64,000 nt of DNA from Pantoea sp. AS-PWVM4. GTDB taxonomy: Bacteria; Pseudomonadota; Gammaproteobacteria; Enterobacterales; Enterobacteriaceae. The notes beneath the pieces are model-generated. The model was not told the DNA's origin. It saw only the letters and a list, made by a program, of their open reading frames with translations, and did no database searches. The first letter of the stretch is position 1; every line of letters begins with the position of its first letter. The translations under genes and the position numbers were made by a program. The stretch is from assembly GCF_000468095.1 (NCBI RefSeq), contig NZ_ASZC01000014.1:152985-216984 (forward strand), in the 5' to 3' direction. Shown piece by piece: positions 53,001-60,832 of this stretch.

Positions 53001-53711
53001 GCGGTGCCGGTCGATCCGCGTCATCGCCTGCTGAGTTCCAAATACAGCCCGGCGCGTACCTTCACCGCTGAAGGCACCGTAGGCATTGGCGGCATGTACA
53101 TGTGTATCTACGGCATGGACTCCCCCGGTGGCTACCAGTTGGTCGGCCGCACGCTGCCCATCTGGAACAAATTCCTGAAAAACGATCAGTTCGCGGCCGA
53201 CGAGCCCTGGCTGCTGCACTTCTTCGATCAGGTGCGTTTCTACCCGGTAAGCGAAGCAGAACTGACACAGTTACGCGACGACTTCCGCGAAGGTCGTGCA
53301 CGTATCCGCATCGAGGAGACGCTGTTCGACTTCGCTGCCCACCAGCAATTCCTGGTTGAGCACGCCGATTCAATCGCCGAGTTCCGTGCCCGCCAGGCCG
53401 CCGCCTTTGAACAGGAAGTGACGCTGTGGGCGCAGGAGGAGCAGAACGCACCGCTGACCAGTGAAGAGACGCTGGTGGTGGCGGAAGAGGACGACTCCGC
53501 ACTGGCGGTGAGCGCCGATATGAACGGCAACATCTGGAAAGTGCTGGTGCAGCCGGGTGATGAAGTGGCCGCCGGTCAGACGCTGATCATCGTCGAGGCG
53601 ATGAAAATGGAGCTGGCTATTGTCGCACCCGAGGCGGGTCGCGTGAAACGTATCGCCTGCCAGGCGGGGCGTCCGGTGAGTCCGGGCGACACCCTGCTGT
53701 GGCTGGAATAA
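50094..53711 (+). CDS. uca: Urea carboxylase (biotin-dependent)
   Basis: Carboxylates urea to allophanate using ATP, bicarbonate and biotin. 1205 residues, usual for the family. Domains: biotin carboxylase (1 to about 450; NRGEIACRAIRTLK, ATP-grasp KSTAGGGGIGLTRC from Lys157, EVNTRLQVEHPVTE); KipA-like (about 460-780; FSSIQDFPGRLGYWDIGVPP); KipI-like with the carboxyltransferase region (about 780-1040; ARTFTAEGTVGIGG, GMDSPGGYQLVGRT); C-terminal biotinyl domain with the biotin lysine in EAMKME (Lys1171). Some proteins of this family are guanidine carboxylases; the carboxyguanidine deiminase genes that mark those clusters are absent and a urea importer is present, so urea is the likelier substrate. 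Confidence 0.94.
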   Translation: MFSTVLIANRGEIACRAIRTLKRLGVKSVAVYSDADRNARHVKEADVAIALGGDKASDSYLRIDKILAAAKETGAEAIWPGYGFLSESLPFAAACEEAGIAFVGPTAQQIGEFGLKHRARELAASAGVPMTPGTALLTSLEEALSAADRIGYPVMLKSTAGGGGIGLTRCADADALRNAWESVRRLGEQFFSDAGVFLERCIDRARHVEVQIFGDGSGKVIALGERDCSLQRRNQKVVEETPAPNLPQATREALLASAVRLGELVSYRSAGTVEYIYDAEQDAFYFLEVNTRLQVEHPVTECVTGLDLVECMLQVAAGDSLDWARMQQAPQGASIEVRLYAEDPLKNFQPSPGVLTGVSFPDDVRVDGWIDTGTEVSAYYDPMVAKLIVHADTRDAALAKMQQALGATQLHGIASNLDYLRQIVATEAFRSGKVWTRYLDSFTPAASVIEVLQPGTFSSIQDFPGRLGYWDIGVPPSGPMDDFAFRLANRIVGNHEAAAGLEFTLQGPTLRFHSDALIALTGADCPADLDGEPVSYWQPVKVTAGQTLTLGRAHSGCRTYLAVRNGFDVPEYLGSRSTFSLGQFGGHAGRTLRVADMLPISQPLLAACTTPAPVSEPQALDHALVPHYGSEWRIGVLYGPHGAPDFFTQAAIDEFFASDWQVHYNSNRLGVRLVGPKPSWTRANGGEAGLHPSNVHDCEYAIGAVNFTGDFPVILTHDGPSLGGFVCPVTIAKAELWKVGQVKPGDRIRFHPISADEAVALEKAQAHSVATLRSAHAPAFDVPSLAASDIGSATLLAALPATTSTPAVVYRQAGDKYVLIEYGDNVLDLALRLRVHLLMQALRDRAVPGVEELSPGVRSLQVRYDSLILSQPQLMALLLELEAGLGDVSQLKVPSRIVWMPMAFEDSATLGAVERYKETVRATAPWLPNNVDFIQRINGLESREAVRDTIFDASYLILGLGDVYLGAPCAVPVDPRHRLLSSKYSPARTFTAEGTVGIGGMYMCIYGMDSPGGYQLVGRTLPIWNKFLKNDQFAADEPWLLHFFDQVRFYPVSEAELTQLRDDFREGRARIRIEETLFDFAAHQQFLVEHADSIAEFRARQAAAFEQEVTLWAQEEQNAPLTSEETLVVAEEDDSALAVSADMNGNIWKVLVQPGDEVAAGQTLIIVEAMKMELAIVAPEAGRVKRIACQAGRPVSPGDTLLWLE

Positions 53712-53720
53712 GGAATGCCC

Positions 53721-54422
53721 ATGAGTACCAGCCCGCAACGCAGCAAAGGCCGTCCGGAAGCGCTGGCAGAGAAAGTCTACCAGGCGCTGAAGAACGATAT
53801 TTTCGAGTTTCGCCTGATGCCCGGCGACCGCTTTAGCGAAAGCGAAATCGCCGAACGGATGGAGGTCAGCCGCACGCCGGTGCGTCAGGCGCTTTTCTGG
53901 CTGGAGCGGGAAGGTTATGTCGAGGTTTGGTTCCGCAGCGGCTGGCAGGTTAAGCCGTTCAACTTTGAATACTTCGAGGAGCTATACGATTTCCGCACCG
54001 TGCTGGAACGCGAAGCGGTGCGCCGTCTCTGCTCGCTGCCGCCGTTGCAGTGCGCGGAAACCCTGACCGAGCTGAAAATTTTCTGGATCGATAACCCGCG
54101 TCTGGAAGATGGCAAAACCGTGTCGCTGCACGACGAAGCCTTTCATATGGCGCTGGTCAGCGCCACTGGCAACCGGGAAATGGCCCGTGTGCACGCCGAA
54201 CTGACCGAAAAAATTCGCATCATCCGTCGTCTCGACTTCACGCGCGACGACCGGGTCGATGCCACGTACCGCGAGCACGCTCAGATTTTACGGGCGATAT
54301 TTCAGCAACATACCGAGGAGGCACAGCGCATTCTGACCGACCATATCGCCGTCAGCAAAGCAGAGGTCAGAAAAATCACTTTACACATGTTACAGCAGGC
54401 CCGGCTTCAACCCATTGAATAA
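53721..54422 (+). CDS. GntR-family (FCD/FadR-type) transcriptional regulator
   Basis: Probable local regulator of the urea operon. 233 residues starting at MSTSPQRSKGRPEAL; TAAGGA lies six bases upstream, favouring this ATG over one two codons earlier. N-terminal winged HTH at about 15-80 (ALKNDIFEFRLMPGDRFSE, EIAERMEVSRTPVRQALFWL, shown in part). C-terminal FCD ligand domain at about 95-220 with the metal-type residues in HDEAFHMAL, YREHAQIL and LTDHIAVS. It sits between the enzyme genes and the transporter genes, nine bases after urea carboxylase. The ligand is unknown; allophanate or urea is a guess from context. Confidence 0.88.
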   Translation: MSTSPQRSKGRPEALAEKVYQALKNDIFEFRLMPGDRFSESEIAERMEVSRTPVRQALFWLEREGYVEVWFRSGWQVKPFNFEYFEELYDFRTVLEREAVRRLCSLPPLQCAETLTELKIFWIDNPRLEDGKTVSLHDEAFHMALVSATGNREMARVHAELTEKIRIIRRLDFTRDDRVDATYREHAQILRAIFQQHTEEAQRILTDHIAVSKAEVRKITLHMLQQARLQPIE

Positions 54423-54452
54423 CAACACATTACACATTTAGGGGTTTAAACG

Positions 54453-55721
54453 ATGAAAAGACGTTCGTTGCTTAAGGCTTTCGCTCTCTCCGCTACCGTT
54501 GTCAGCATGGGCTTTGCCTTTGGTGCCCAGGCTGCCGATACCATCAAAGTGGGGATTATGCACTCGCTCTCCGGCACCATGGCCATTTCGGAGACACCGC
54601 TGAAAGATGTTGCGCTGATGACCATTGATGAAATTAACGCCAAAGGTGGCGTACTGGGCAAAAAGCTGGAACCGGTGGTAGTTGACCCAGCCTCCAACTG
54701 GCCGCTGTTTGCCGAGAAAGCCCGTCAGCTGCTGACGCAGGACAAAGTCGCGGTGGTGTTTGGCTGCTGGACCTCGGTATCGCGTAAATCGGTGCTGCCG
54801 GTGTTTGAAGAGTTGAACGGCCTGCTGTTCTATCCGGTGCAATACGAAGGGGAAGAGATGTCGCCGAACGTGTTCTACACCGGTGCGGCACCGAACCAAC
54901 AGGCGATTCCGGCGGTGGAATATCTGATGAGCGAAGACGGCGGCAGCGCTAAACGCTTCTTCCTGCTGGGCACCGACTACGTCTACCCGCGCACCACCAA
55001 CAAGATCCTGCGCGCCTTCCTGCATTCGAAAGGGGTACAGGACAAAGATATCCAGGAAGTGTATACGCCGTTTGGTTACAGCGATTACCAGACCATCGTC
55101 TCCAACATTAAGAAATTCTCTGCGGGTGGCAAAACTGCGGTGATCTCCACCATCAACGGCGACTCCAACGTGCCGTTCTACAAAGAGCTGGCGAACCAGG
55201 GCATCAAAGCCACCGATATTCCGGTGATCGCCTTCTCGGTGGGCGAGGAAGAACTGCGCGGTATCGATACCAAACCGCTGGTCGGCCAGTTAGCGGCGTG
55301 GAACTACTTTGAGTCAGTCGATAACCCGACCAACGCGAAGTTTGTCGCCGATTACAAAGCCTATGCCAAAGCGCATAACCTGCCGAACGCCAACACCGTA
55401 GTGACTAACGACCCGATGGAAGCGACCTATGTCGGCATCCATATGTGGGCGCAGGCGGTAGAGAAAGCCGGTACTACCGATGTGGATAAAGTACGTGCCG
55501 CGATGGCCGGACAAACCTTTAAAGCGCCGGACGGTTTCACCCTGACTATGGACAAAACCAACCACCATCTGCATAAGCCGGTGATGATCGGTGAAGTCGA
55601 AGAGAACGGTCAGTTCAACGTGGTGTGGCAGACCGACAAACCGGTTCGCGCCCAGCCGTGGAGCCCGTATATCGCCGGTAACGATAAGAAGCCTGATTAT
55701 CCGGTGAAATCAACGCAGTAA
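54453..55721 (+). CDS. urtA: Urea ABC transporter substrate-binding protein UrtA
   Basis: Periplasmic urea-binding protein of the branched-chain amino acid/amide transporter class. 422 residues with a signal peptide starting MKRRSLLKAFALS (twin-arginine-poor, Sec-like; cleavage near AQA/ADTIKVG). Family blocks: VGIMHSLSGTMAISETPLKD, VVFGCWTSVSRKSVLPVFE and NGLLFYPVQYEGEE, which are highly typical of UrtA. It is 30 bases after the GntR gene; its stop codon touches a long palindrome. Confidence 0.95.
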   Translation: MKRRSLLKAFALSATVVSMGFAFGAQAADTIKVGIMHSLSGTMAISETPLKDVALMTIDEINAKGGVLGKKLEPVVVDPASNWPLFAEKARQLLTQDKVAVVFGCWTSVSRKSVLPVFEELNGLLFYPVQYEGEEMSPNVFYTGAAPNQQAIPAVEYLMSEDGGSAKRFFLLGTDYVYPRTTNKILRAFLHSKGVQDKDIQEVYTPFGYSDYQTIVSNIKKFSAGGKTAVISTINGDSNVPFYKELANQGIKATDIPVIAFSVGEEELRGIDTKPLVGQLAAWNYFESVDNPTNAKFVADYKAYAKAHNLPNANTVVTNDPMEATYVGIHMWAQAVEKAGTTDVDKVRAAMAGQTFKAPDGFTLTMDKTNHHLHKPVMIGEVEENGQFNVVWQTDKPVRAQPWSPYIAGNDKKPDYPVKSTQ

Positions 55722-55855
55722 GGTGCGGCCTGTGCCCTCACCCTAACCCTCTCCCGCAAGCGGGAGAGGGGACAGATCGAGCAAGCGTTTGCATGTAGCA
55801 CACCTCCCTCTCCCTTATGGGAGAGGGCCGGGGTGAGGGTAACAGCACGCACCTT
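55720..55855. repeat. 136-bp palindromic element between urtA and urtB
   Basis: Outer arms AAGGTGCG (55720-55727) and CGCACCTT (55848-55855); next CCCTCACCCT against GGGTGAGGGT; inside, two perfect hairpins: ccctctcccg/cgggagaggg (55747-55770) and ccctctccc/gggagaggg (55806-55827). I recall similar CCCTCACCCTAACCC repeats in intergenic regions of many proteobacteria. It begins inside the urtA stop codon. It may stabilise the urtA message or reduce downstream expression. Confidence 0.85.
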
Positions 55856-55891
55856 CCCCCCATTACCCACCCCAACCACAGGGCCAGAACC

Positions 55892-57457
55892 ATGACAATT
55901 CGCCGCTATCTCTGCTGTCTGCTGTTGCTCCTGCCCTGGCTGGCCCAGGCGGGCGATGGCGCAGATTTCGCTGCCGCCAGTCGTACGCAGCAGGCCACGC
56001 TGCTCCAGCAATGGGCCGCCGCGCCACAGGCCAGTCGCCTGCCGCTGCTGGAGGCACTGCGCAATGAAACCGTGGTCATTGATGAACACAAACAACCGTT
56101 CAGTAAACAGGACGATAAATTCCAGCCGCTCGACAGCGCGCAACAGCCGAGTGGCGAAACCAAAAAACTCTTTATGAACAACCGGCTGCGCGTGTTGATC
56201 GCCAGTGCGCTCGCCGCACATCAGCTGGTCAGTGCCGACCCTGCCATTCGCCTGCGTGCCGCGCAGCAACTGCAAAACGACGGCGCTGCCGACCAATTAC
56301 CGCTGATTGAACAACGTCTCGCCAGCGAAAAAGACAGCAAGGTGCACGCCACCCTGGCGATGGCTGCCGCCAACCTGCAACTCACCAGCCCCGATGCGCA
56401 GGTACGCCTGAAAGCGGTAAAACTGTTGGGAGAATCCAGCGATCCTAATATGCAGGCCAGCCTGCAACAGCTGACGCAAGCGGCGAACGAACCCGATGCG
56501 CAGGTACGGGCCGCCGCCAGCGACAGCCTGCAACAAATCAAGCATCGCCTGATGTGGGGCGACCTGCTCGGCCAGGCCTTTACCGGCCTGTCGCTCGGTT
56601 CGATCCTGCTGCTGGCGGCGCTCGGCCTGGCGATCACCTATGGTCTGCTCGGCGTGATCAATATGGCGCACGGTGAAATGCTGATGCTGGGTGCTTACGC
56701 CACCTGGCTGGTGCAAAGCCTGTTTCAGCAGTTCGCGCCGCAATGGCTGGCGTGGTATCCGCTGCTGGCGCTGCCAGTCGCCTTCCTGGTCACCGCTGTG
56801 ATGGGGATGGTGCTGGAACGTACCATTATCCGTCATCTGTACGGTCGCCCGCTGGAAACCCTGCTCGCCACCTGGGGCATCAGCCTGATGTTGATTCAAC
56901 TGGTGCGGATGCTGTTCGGCGCGCAGAACCTGGAAGTCGCCAACCCGGACTGGCTCTCCGGCGGGATGCAGCTGCTGCCAAACCTGGTGCTGCCGTATAA
57001 CCGTATCGCGGTCATCGTGTTCGTGTTCGCCGTGCTGGGTTTGACCTGGCTGCTGCTGAACAAAACCCGCCTCGGCCTCAGCGTGCGTGCCGTGACGCAA
57101 AACCGGGCGATGGCAGATTGCTGCGGCGTTCCTACCGGGCGCATCGATATGCTGGCGTTTGGCCTCGGTTCCGGTATCGCCGGGCTGGGCGGCGTGGCGT
57201 TGTCGCAGCTGGGTAACGTCGGCCCTGAACTCGGTCAGGGTTACATTATCGACTCCTTCCTCGTGGTGGTGCTGGGTGGCGTCGGCCAGTTGGCAGGCAC
57301 CGTGGTGGCCGCGTTCGGGCTGGGCATTCTCAACAAGGTGCTGGAACCGCAGATTGGTGCGGTGCTCGGTAAGATCCTGATTCTGGTGTTGATCGTTCTG
57401 TTTATTCAGAAACGTCCCCAGGGGCTGTTTGCCTTTAAAGGGAGGGTGATTGACTGA
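55892..57457 (+). CDS. urtB: Urea ABC transporter permease UrtB
   Basis: Inner-membrane permease of the LivH type. 521 residues when started at MTIRRYLCCLLLLLPWLAQA; the frame runs 25 codons upstream into the palindromic repeat and is not coding there. Residues 1-20 look like a signal peptide, residues about 25-230 form a helical, repeat-like periplasmic extension typical of proteobacterial UrtB, and the remainder is the permease with ITYGLLGVINMAHGEMLMLG and GVAPTGRID-like CGVPTGRIDMLAFGLGSG. It overlaps urtC by one base. Confidence 0.93.
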   Translation: MTIRRYLCCLLLLLPWLAQAGDGADFAAASRTQQATLLQQWAAAPQASRLPLLEALRNETVVIDEHKQPFSKQDDKFQPLDSAQQPSGETKKLFMNNRLRVLIASALAAHQLVSADPAIRLRAAQQLQNDGAADQLPLIEQRLASEKDSKVHATLAMAAANLQLTSPDAQVRLKAVKLLGESSDPNMQASLQQLTQAANEPDAQVRAAASDSLQQIKHRLMWGDLLGQAFTGLSLGSILLLAALGLAITYGLLGVINMAHGEMLMLGAYATWLVQSLFQQFAPQWLAWYPLLALPVAFLVTAVMGMVLERTIIRHLYGRPLETLLATWGISLMLIQLVRMLFGAQNLEVANPDWLSGGMQLLPNLVLPYNRIAVIVFVFAVLGLTWLLLNKTRLGLSVRAVTQNRAMADCCGVPTGRIDMLAFGLGSGIAGLGGVALSQLGNVGPELGQGYIIDSFLVVVLGGVGQLAGTVVAAFGLGILNKVLEPQIGAVLGKILILVLIVLFIQKRPQGLFAFKGRVID

Positions 57458-58533
57458 TGAGCCAGCCACTGACCTTAACCGCCGCGCGCAAAGCGCCGCG
57501 TCTGACACTCAGCCTGGGCGTGCTTATCGCGCTGCTGCTGTTGATCATGCCGTTCTTTGCGCTGCTGCCCGCCAGCCATCCGCTGGCGCTCTCGACCTAT
57601 ACGCTGACGCTGGTCGGCAAGATCCTCTGCTATGCCATTGTCGCGGTGGCGCTTGACCTGGTGTGGGGTTATGCCGGGCTGCTGTCGCTCGGCCACGGCC
57701 TGTTTTTCGCCCTCGGCGGTTATGCGATGGGGATGTATTTGATGCGTCAGGCGTCCGGCGATGGCCTGCCTGCGTTTATGTCGTTCCTGTCGTGGAATGA
57801 ATTGCCGTGGTTCTGGGCCGGGACACAACACTTCGCCTGGGCACTATGCCTGATCGTGCTGGTGCCAGGACTGTTGGCCTTGGTGTTCGGTTTCTTCGCC
57901 TTCCGCTCGAAGATCAAAGGTGTTTATTTCTCGATCATGACGCAGGCGCTGACCTACGCAGGCATGCTGCTGTTTTTCCGCAACGAAACCGGCTTTGGCG
58001 GCAACAACGGCTTCACCGGCTTCACCACCCTGCTCGGCTTTAACGTCACCGCCACCGGTACGCGCATCGGATTGTTTGTCGCCACCGTGTTGTTGTTGCT
58101 GGTCAGCATCGGCGTCGGTTTTGCCCTGGCGCGCAGCAAGTTTGGTCGGGTGCTGACGGCGGTGCGCGATGCAGAAAACCGCCTGATGTTCATCGGCTAC
58201 GATCCGCGTGGTTTTAAGTTGTTCGTCTGGACCCTCTCCGCCGTGCTGTGCGGGCTGGCGGGCGCGCTCTACGTCCCGCAGGTCGGCATTATCAACCCAA
58301 GCGAAATGTCCCCCACCAACTCCATCGAAGCCGCTATCTGGGTGGCGCTGGGTGGGCGTGGCACCCTGATTGGCCCCTTGCTCGGCGCGGCGATTGTCAA
58401 CGGCGCGAAAAGCTGGTTCACCGTCGCCTTCCCGGAGTACTGGCTGTTCTTCCTGGGACTGATGTTTATCCTCGTTACGCTGTTCCTGCCGCGTGGCGTG
58501 ATTGGCCTGCTGCGCCGGAGGAAAGATGACTGA
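57457..58533 (+). CDS. urtC: Urea ABC transporter permease UrtC
   Basis: LivM-type permease that pairs with UrtB. 358 residues, about ten membrane helices; family blocks DLVWGYAGLLSLGHGLFFAL, MTQALTYAGMLLFFRNETGF and GGNNGFTGF. Its ATG shares a base with the urtB stop, and its end overlaps urtD by eight bases, so translation is coupled. Confidence 0.94.
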   Translation: MSQPLTLTAARKAPRLTLSLGVLIALLLLIMPFFALLPASHPLALSTYTLTLVGKILCYAIVAVALDLVWGYAGLLSLGHGLFFALGGYAMGMYLMRQASGDGLPAFMSFLSWNELPWFWAGTQHFAWALCLIVLVPGLLALVFGFFAFRSKIKGVYFSIMTQALTYAGMLLFFRNETGFGGNNGFTGFTTLLGFNVTATGTRIGLFVATVLLLLVSIGVGFALARSKFGRVLTAVRDAENRLMFIGYDPRGFKLFVWTLSAVLCGLAGALYVPQVGIINPSEMSPTNSIEAAIWVALGGRGTLIGPLLGAAIVNGAKSWFTVAFPEYWLFFLGLMFILVTLFLPRGVIGLLRRRKDD

Positions 58534-59317
58534 ACAACTGTTTACCCAACCGCATCCGGCGGATCGCCATCGCGATCAACGTGATCCGGTGCTGCTGCTG
58601 GAAAATATTAACGTGTCGTTTGACGGTTTTCGCGCGCTGACCGACCTGTCGTTACAGATCGGCGTTGGCGAATTGCGTTGCGTCATCGGCCCTAACGGCG
58701 CGGGTAAAACCACGCTGATGGATGTGATCACCGGTAAAACACGACCCGATAATGGACGAGTGATTTACGATCAGGACACCGATCTGACCGCCCTGTCTCC
58801 GGTGGAGATCGCCCGCGCCGGGATTGGCCGCAAATTTCAGAAGCCGACGGTATTTGAAGCGCTGACGGTGTTCGAAAATCTCGAGATCGCCCTGAAAAAT
58901 GACAAATCGGTGTGGGCCAGCCTGCGCGCCCGTCTCAACGGTGAGCAGCAGGATCGCATCGACGAGGTGCTGAAGCTGCTGCGTTTGGGCGGCGAACGTC
59001 AGCGCAAAGCCGGTCTGCTGTCGCACGGACAAAAACAGTTTCTGGAGATTGGCATGTTGCTGGTGCAGGACCCGCACCTGTTGTTGCTGGATGAACCGGC
59101 AGCGGGCATGACCGATGCGGAAACCGAGTACACCGCAGAATTGTTCCGCAGCCTCGCCGGTCAGCATTCGTTGATGGTGGTGGAACACGATATGGGGTTT
59201 GTCGAAACCATTGCCGACCATGTGACGGTGCTGCATCAGGGCCAGGTGCTGGCCGAGGGATCGTTGCGCGAAGTACAGGCCGACGATCGGGTAATCGACG
59301 TTTATCTGGGGCGCTGA
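58526..59317 (+). CDS. urtD: Urea ABC transporter ATP-binding protein UrtD
   Basis: LivG-type ATPase. 263 residues from the ATG that follows CGGAGGAAAG; an in-frame start eight codons upstream lies inside urtC. Walker A IGPNGAGKTTLMD, signature LLSHGQKQFLEIGM, Walker B HLLLLDEPAAGMTDAE, switch histidine in VVEHDMGFVE. The LSHGQKQ variant of the ABC signature is typical of UrtD. Confidence 0.94.
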   Translation: MTEQLFTQPHPADRHRDQRDPVLLLENINVSFDGFRALTDLSLQIGVGELRCVIGPNGAGKTTLMDVITGKTRPDNGRVIYDQDTDLTALSPVEIARAGIGRKFQKPTVFEALTVFENLEIALKNDKSVWASLRARLNGEQQDRIDEVLKLLRLGGERQRKAGLLSHGQKQFLEIGMLLVQDPHLLLLDEPAAGMTDAETEYTAELFRSLAGQHSLMVVEHDMGFVETIADHVTVLHQGQVLAEGSLREVQADDRVIDVYLGR

Positions 59318-59318
59318 G

Positions 59319-60017
59319 ATGTTACAGGTATCGGATCTGAATCAATATTATGGTGGCAGCCACATTCTGCGCGGCTTGTCGTTTGAAACCAAACCCGGCG
59401 AAATCACCTGTCTGCTGGGACGTAACGGCGTAGGCAAAACCACGTTGCTGAAGTGCCTGATGGGGTTGATACCGGCTAAGTCCGGCGAGATCCGCTGGCA
59501 AGATAAGGTGATCAACCAGCGCAAACCGCATCAGCGGGTGCAATCTGGCATCGCCTACGTTCCCCAGGGCCGGGAAATTTTTCCGCGTCTGACGGTAGAA
59601 GAGAATCTGTTAATGGGACTGGCGCGCTTCTCAGGTGCACAGGCCAAAGCGGTGCCGGAGGAGATTTATCAATTGTTCCCGGTACTGAAGGAGATGAAAG
59701 CGCGACGCGGCGGCGATCTTTCCGGGGGACAGCAGCAACAATTGGCGATTGGCCGCGCTCTCGCCGCCAAACCACAACTGCTGATCCTTGATGAACCCAC
59801 CGAAGGGATCCAGCCGTCGGTGATCAAAGAGATCGGCGCGGTGATCCGTCAGTTGGCACAACGCGGTGATATGGCGATCCTGCTGGTGGAGCAATTTTAC
59901 GACTTCGCCGCTGAGCTGGCCGACAACTACCTCGTCATGTCACGCGGTGAAATCGTGCAGCGTGGCCGTGGGGAAACAATGGAAGCGGATGGGGTGCGTG
60001 GACTGGTGGCGATCTGA
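59319..60017 (+). CDS. urtE: Urea ABC transporter ATP-binding protein UrtE
   Basis: LivF-type ATPase, partner of UrtD. 232 residues. Walker A LLGRNGVGKTTLLKCLMG, signature LSGGQQQQLAIGRAL, Walker B QLLILDEPTEGIQPS; DLNQYYGGSHILRGL at the N-terminus is characteristic. One base separates it from urtD. It is the last gene of the transporter set. Confidence 0.95.
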   Translation: MLQVSDLNQYYGGSHILRGLSFETKPGEITCLLGRNGVGKTTLLKCLMGLIPAKSGEIRWQDKVINQRKPHQRVQSGIAYVPQGREIFPRLTVEENLLMGLARFSGAQAKAVPEEIYQLFPVLKEMKARRGGDLSGGQQQQLAIGRALAAKPQLLILDEPTEGIQPSVIKEIGAVIRQLAQRGDMAILLVEQFYDFAAELADNYLVMSRGEIVQRGRGETMEADGVRGLVAI

Positions 60018-60067
60018 GGTGATTTCTGGTTAACATGGCGCATGTTTTTTCCAGGAAAAACCGAGAG

Positions 60068-60832
60068 ATGGAAACCCGCCGCTTTGATCGTATCACCCGC
60101 CTGGCGCTGGCGCTGAAACGCACCGATAAACTGCATCTGAAGGAAGCGGCACAGCTGCTGGGCGTGTCCGAGATGACCATCCGCCGCGATCTGACCGAAC
60201 CGGCAAACGGCGTGGTGCTGCTGGGCGGCTACATCATGCGCGATCCGCGTCAGAACATCGCGCATTACTTTGTCAGCGACCAGCAAAATCTCAACGTCAG
60301 CAAAAAACAGCAGCTGGCGCAGCATGCGGCGGCCCTGATTGAGGCCAACGACACGGTTTTTTTTGACTGTGGCACCACGCTGCCGCTGGTGATTGATGCC
60401 ATTGATGACGAGCTGCCGTTTACCGCCATTTGCAGCGCCATCAATACCTTTCTGGCGTTGAAAGAGAAGCCTAACTGCCGGGTGATTTTATCGGGTGGGG
60501 AGTTTCATGCCGACAACGCGGTATTCACGCCATTGGAACAAGTGACGGTACTGGACGCGCTTTGTCCGACCAAGGCCTTTATCTCTGCCGCCGGAATGGA
60601 TGTACGTCAGGGTGCCACCTGCTACAACCTGAATGAGTTACCGATTAAACATCTGGCGTTGCAACGGGCGCAGACATGTATCGTGGTGGGCGACAGCAGC
60701 AAATATGGCAAAGTGCTGCCCGCCCGGATCGGCGATTTCTCGTTATTCGATATTCTGCTGAGCGACAGCCCGCCGCCACCTGCGTTGTTGAAGGTGATGC
60801 AGGTGGCCGGGGTTAAGCTGTGCTGCGGTTAG
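60068..60832 (+). CDS. deoR: DeoR-type transcriptional repressor
   Basis: Resembles E. coli DeoR, the deoxyribose-5-phosphate-sensing repressor of nucleoside catabolism, more than other family members. 254 residues from METRRFDRITRLALAL (E. coli begins METRREERIGQLLQEL). HTH at about 18-42 (LHLKEAAQLLGVSEMTIRRDL, in part), sugar-phosphate domain with VVLLGGYIMRDPRQ, FFDCGTTLP, CSAINTFLALKEKP and LSGGEFHADNAVF. It follows urtE by 50 bases. In E. coli deoR is far from slt and ettA, so this is a different location. It could instead control its convergent neighbour; function here is inferred from similarity. Confidence 0.78.
   Translation: METRRFDRITRLALALKRTDKLHLKEAAQLLGVSEMTIRRDLTEPANGVVLLGGYIMRDPRQNIAHYFVSDQQNLNVSKKQQLAQHAAALIEANDTVFFDCGTTLPLVIDAIDDELPFTAICSAINTFLALKEKPNCRVILSGGEFHADNAVFTPLEQVTVLDALCPTKAFISAAGMDVRQGATCYNLNELPIKHLALQRAQTCIVVGDSSKYGKVLPARIGDFSLFDILLSDSPPPPALLKVMQVAGVKLCCG

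Noticed and set aside
55817..55891. N-terminal extension of urtB
   Set aside because: The extension reads through the palindromic repeat; the downstream ATG opens a proper signal peptide.
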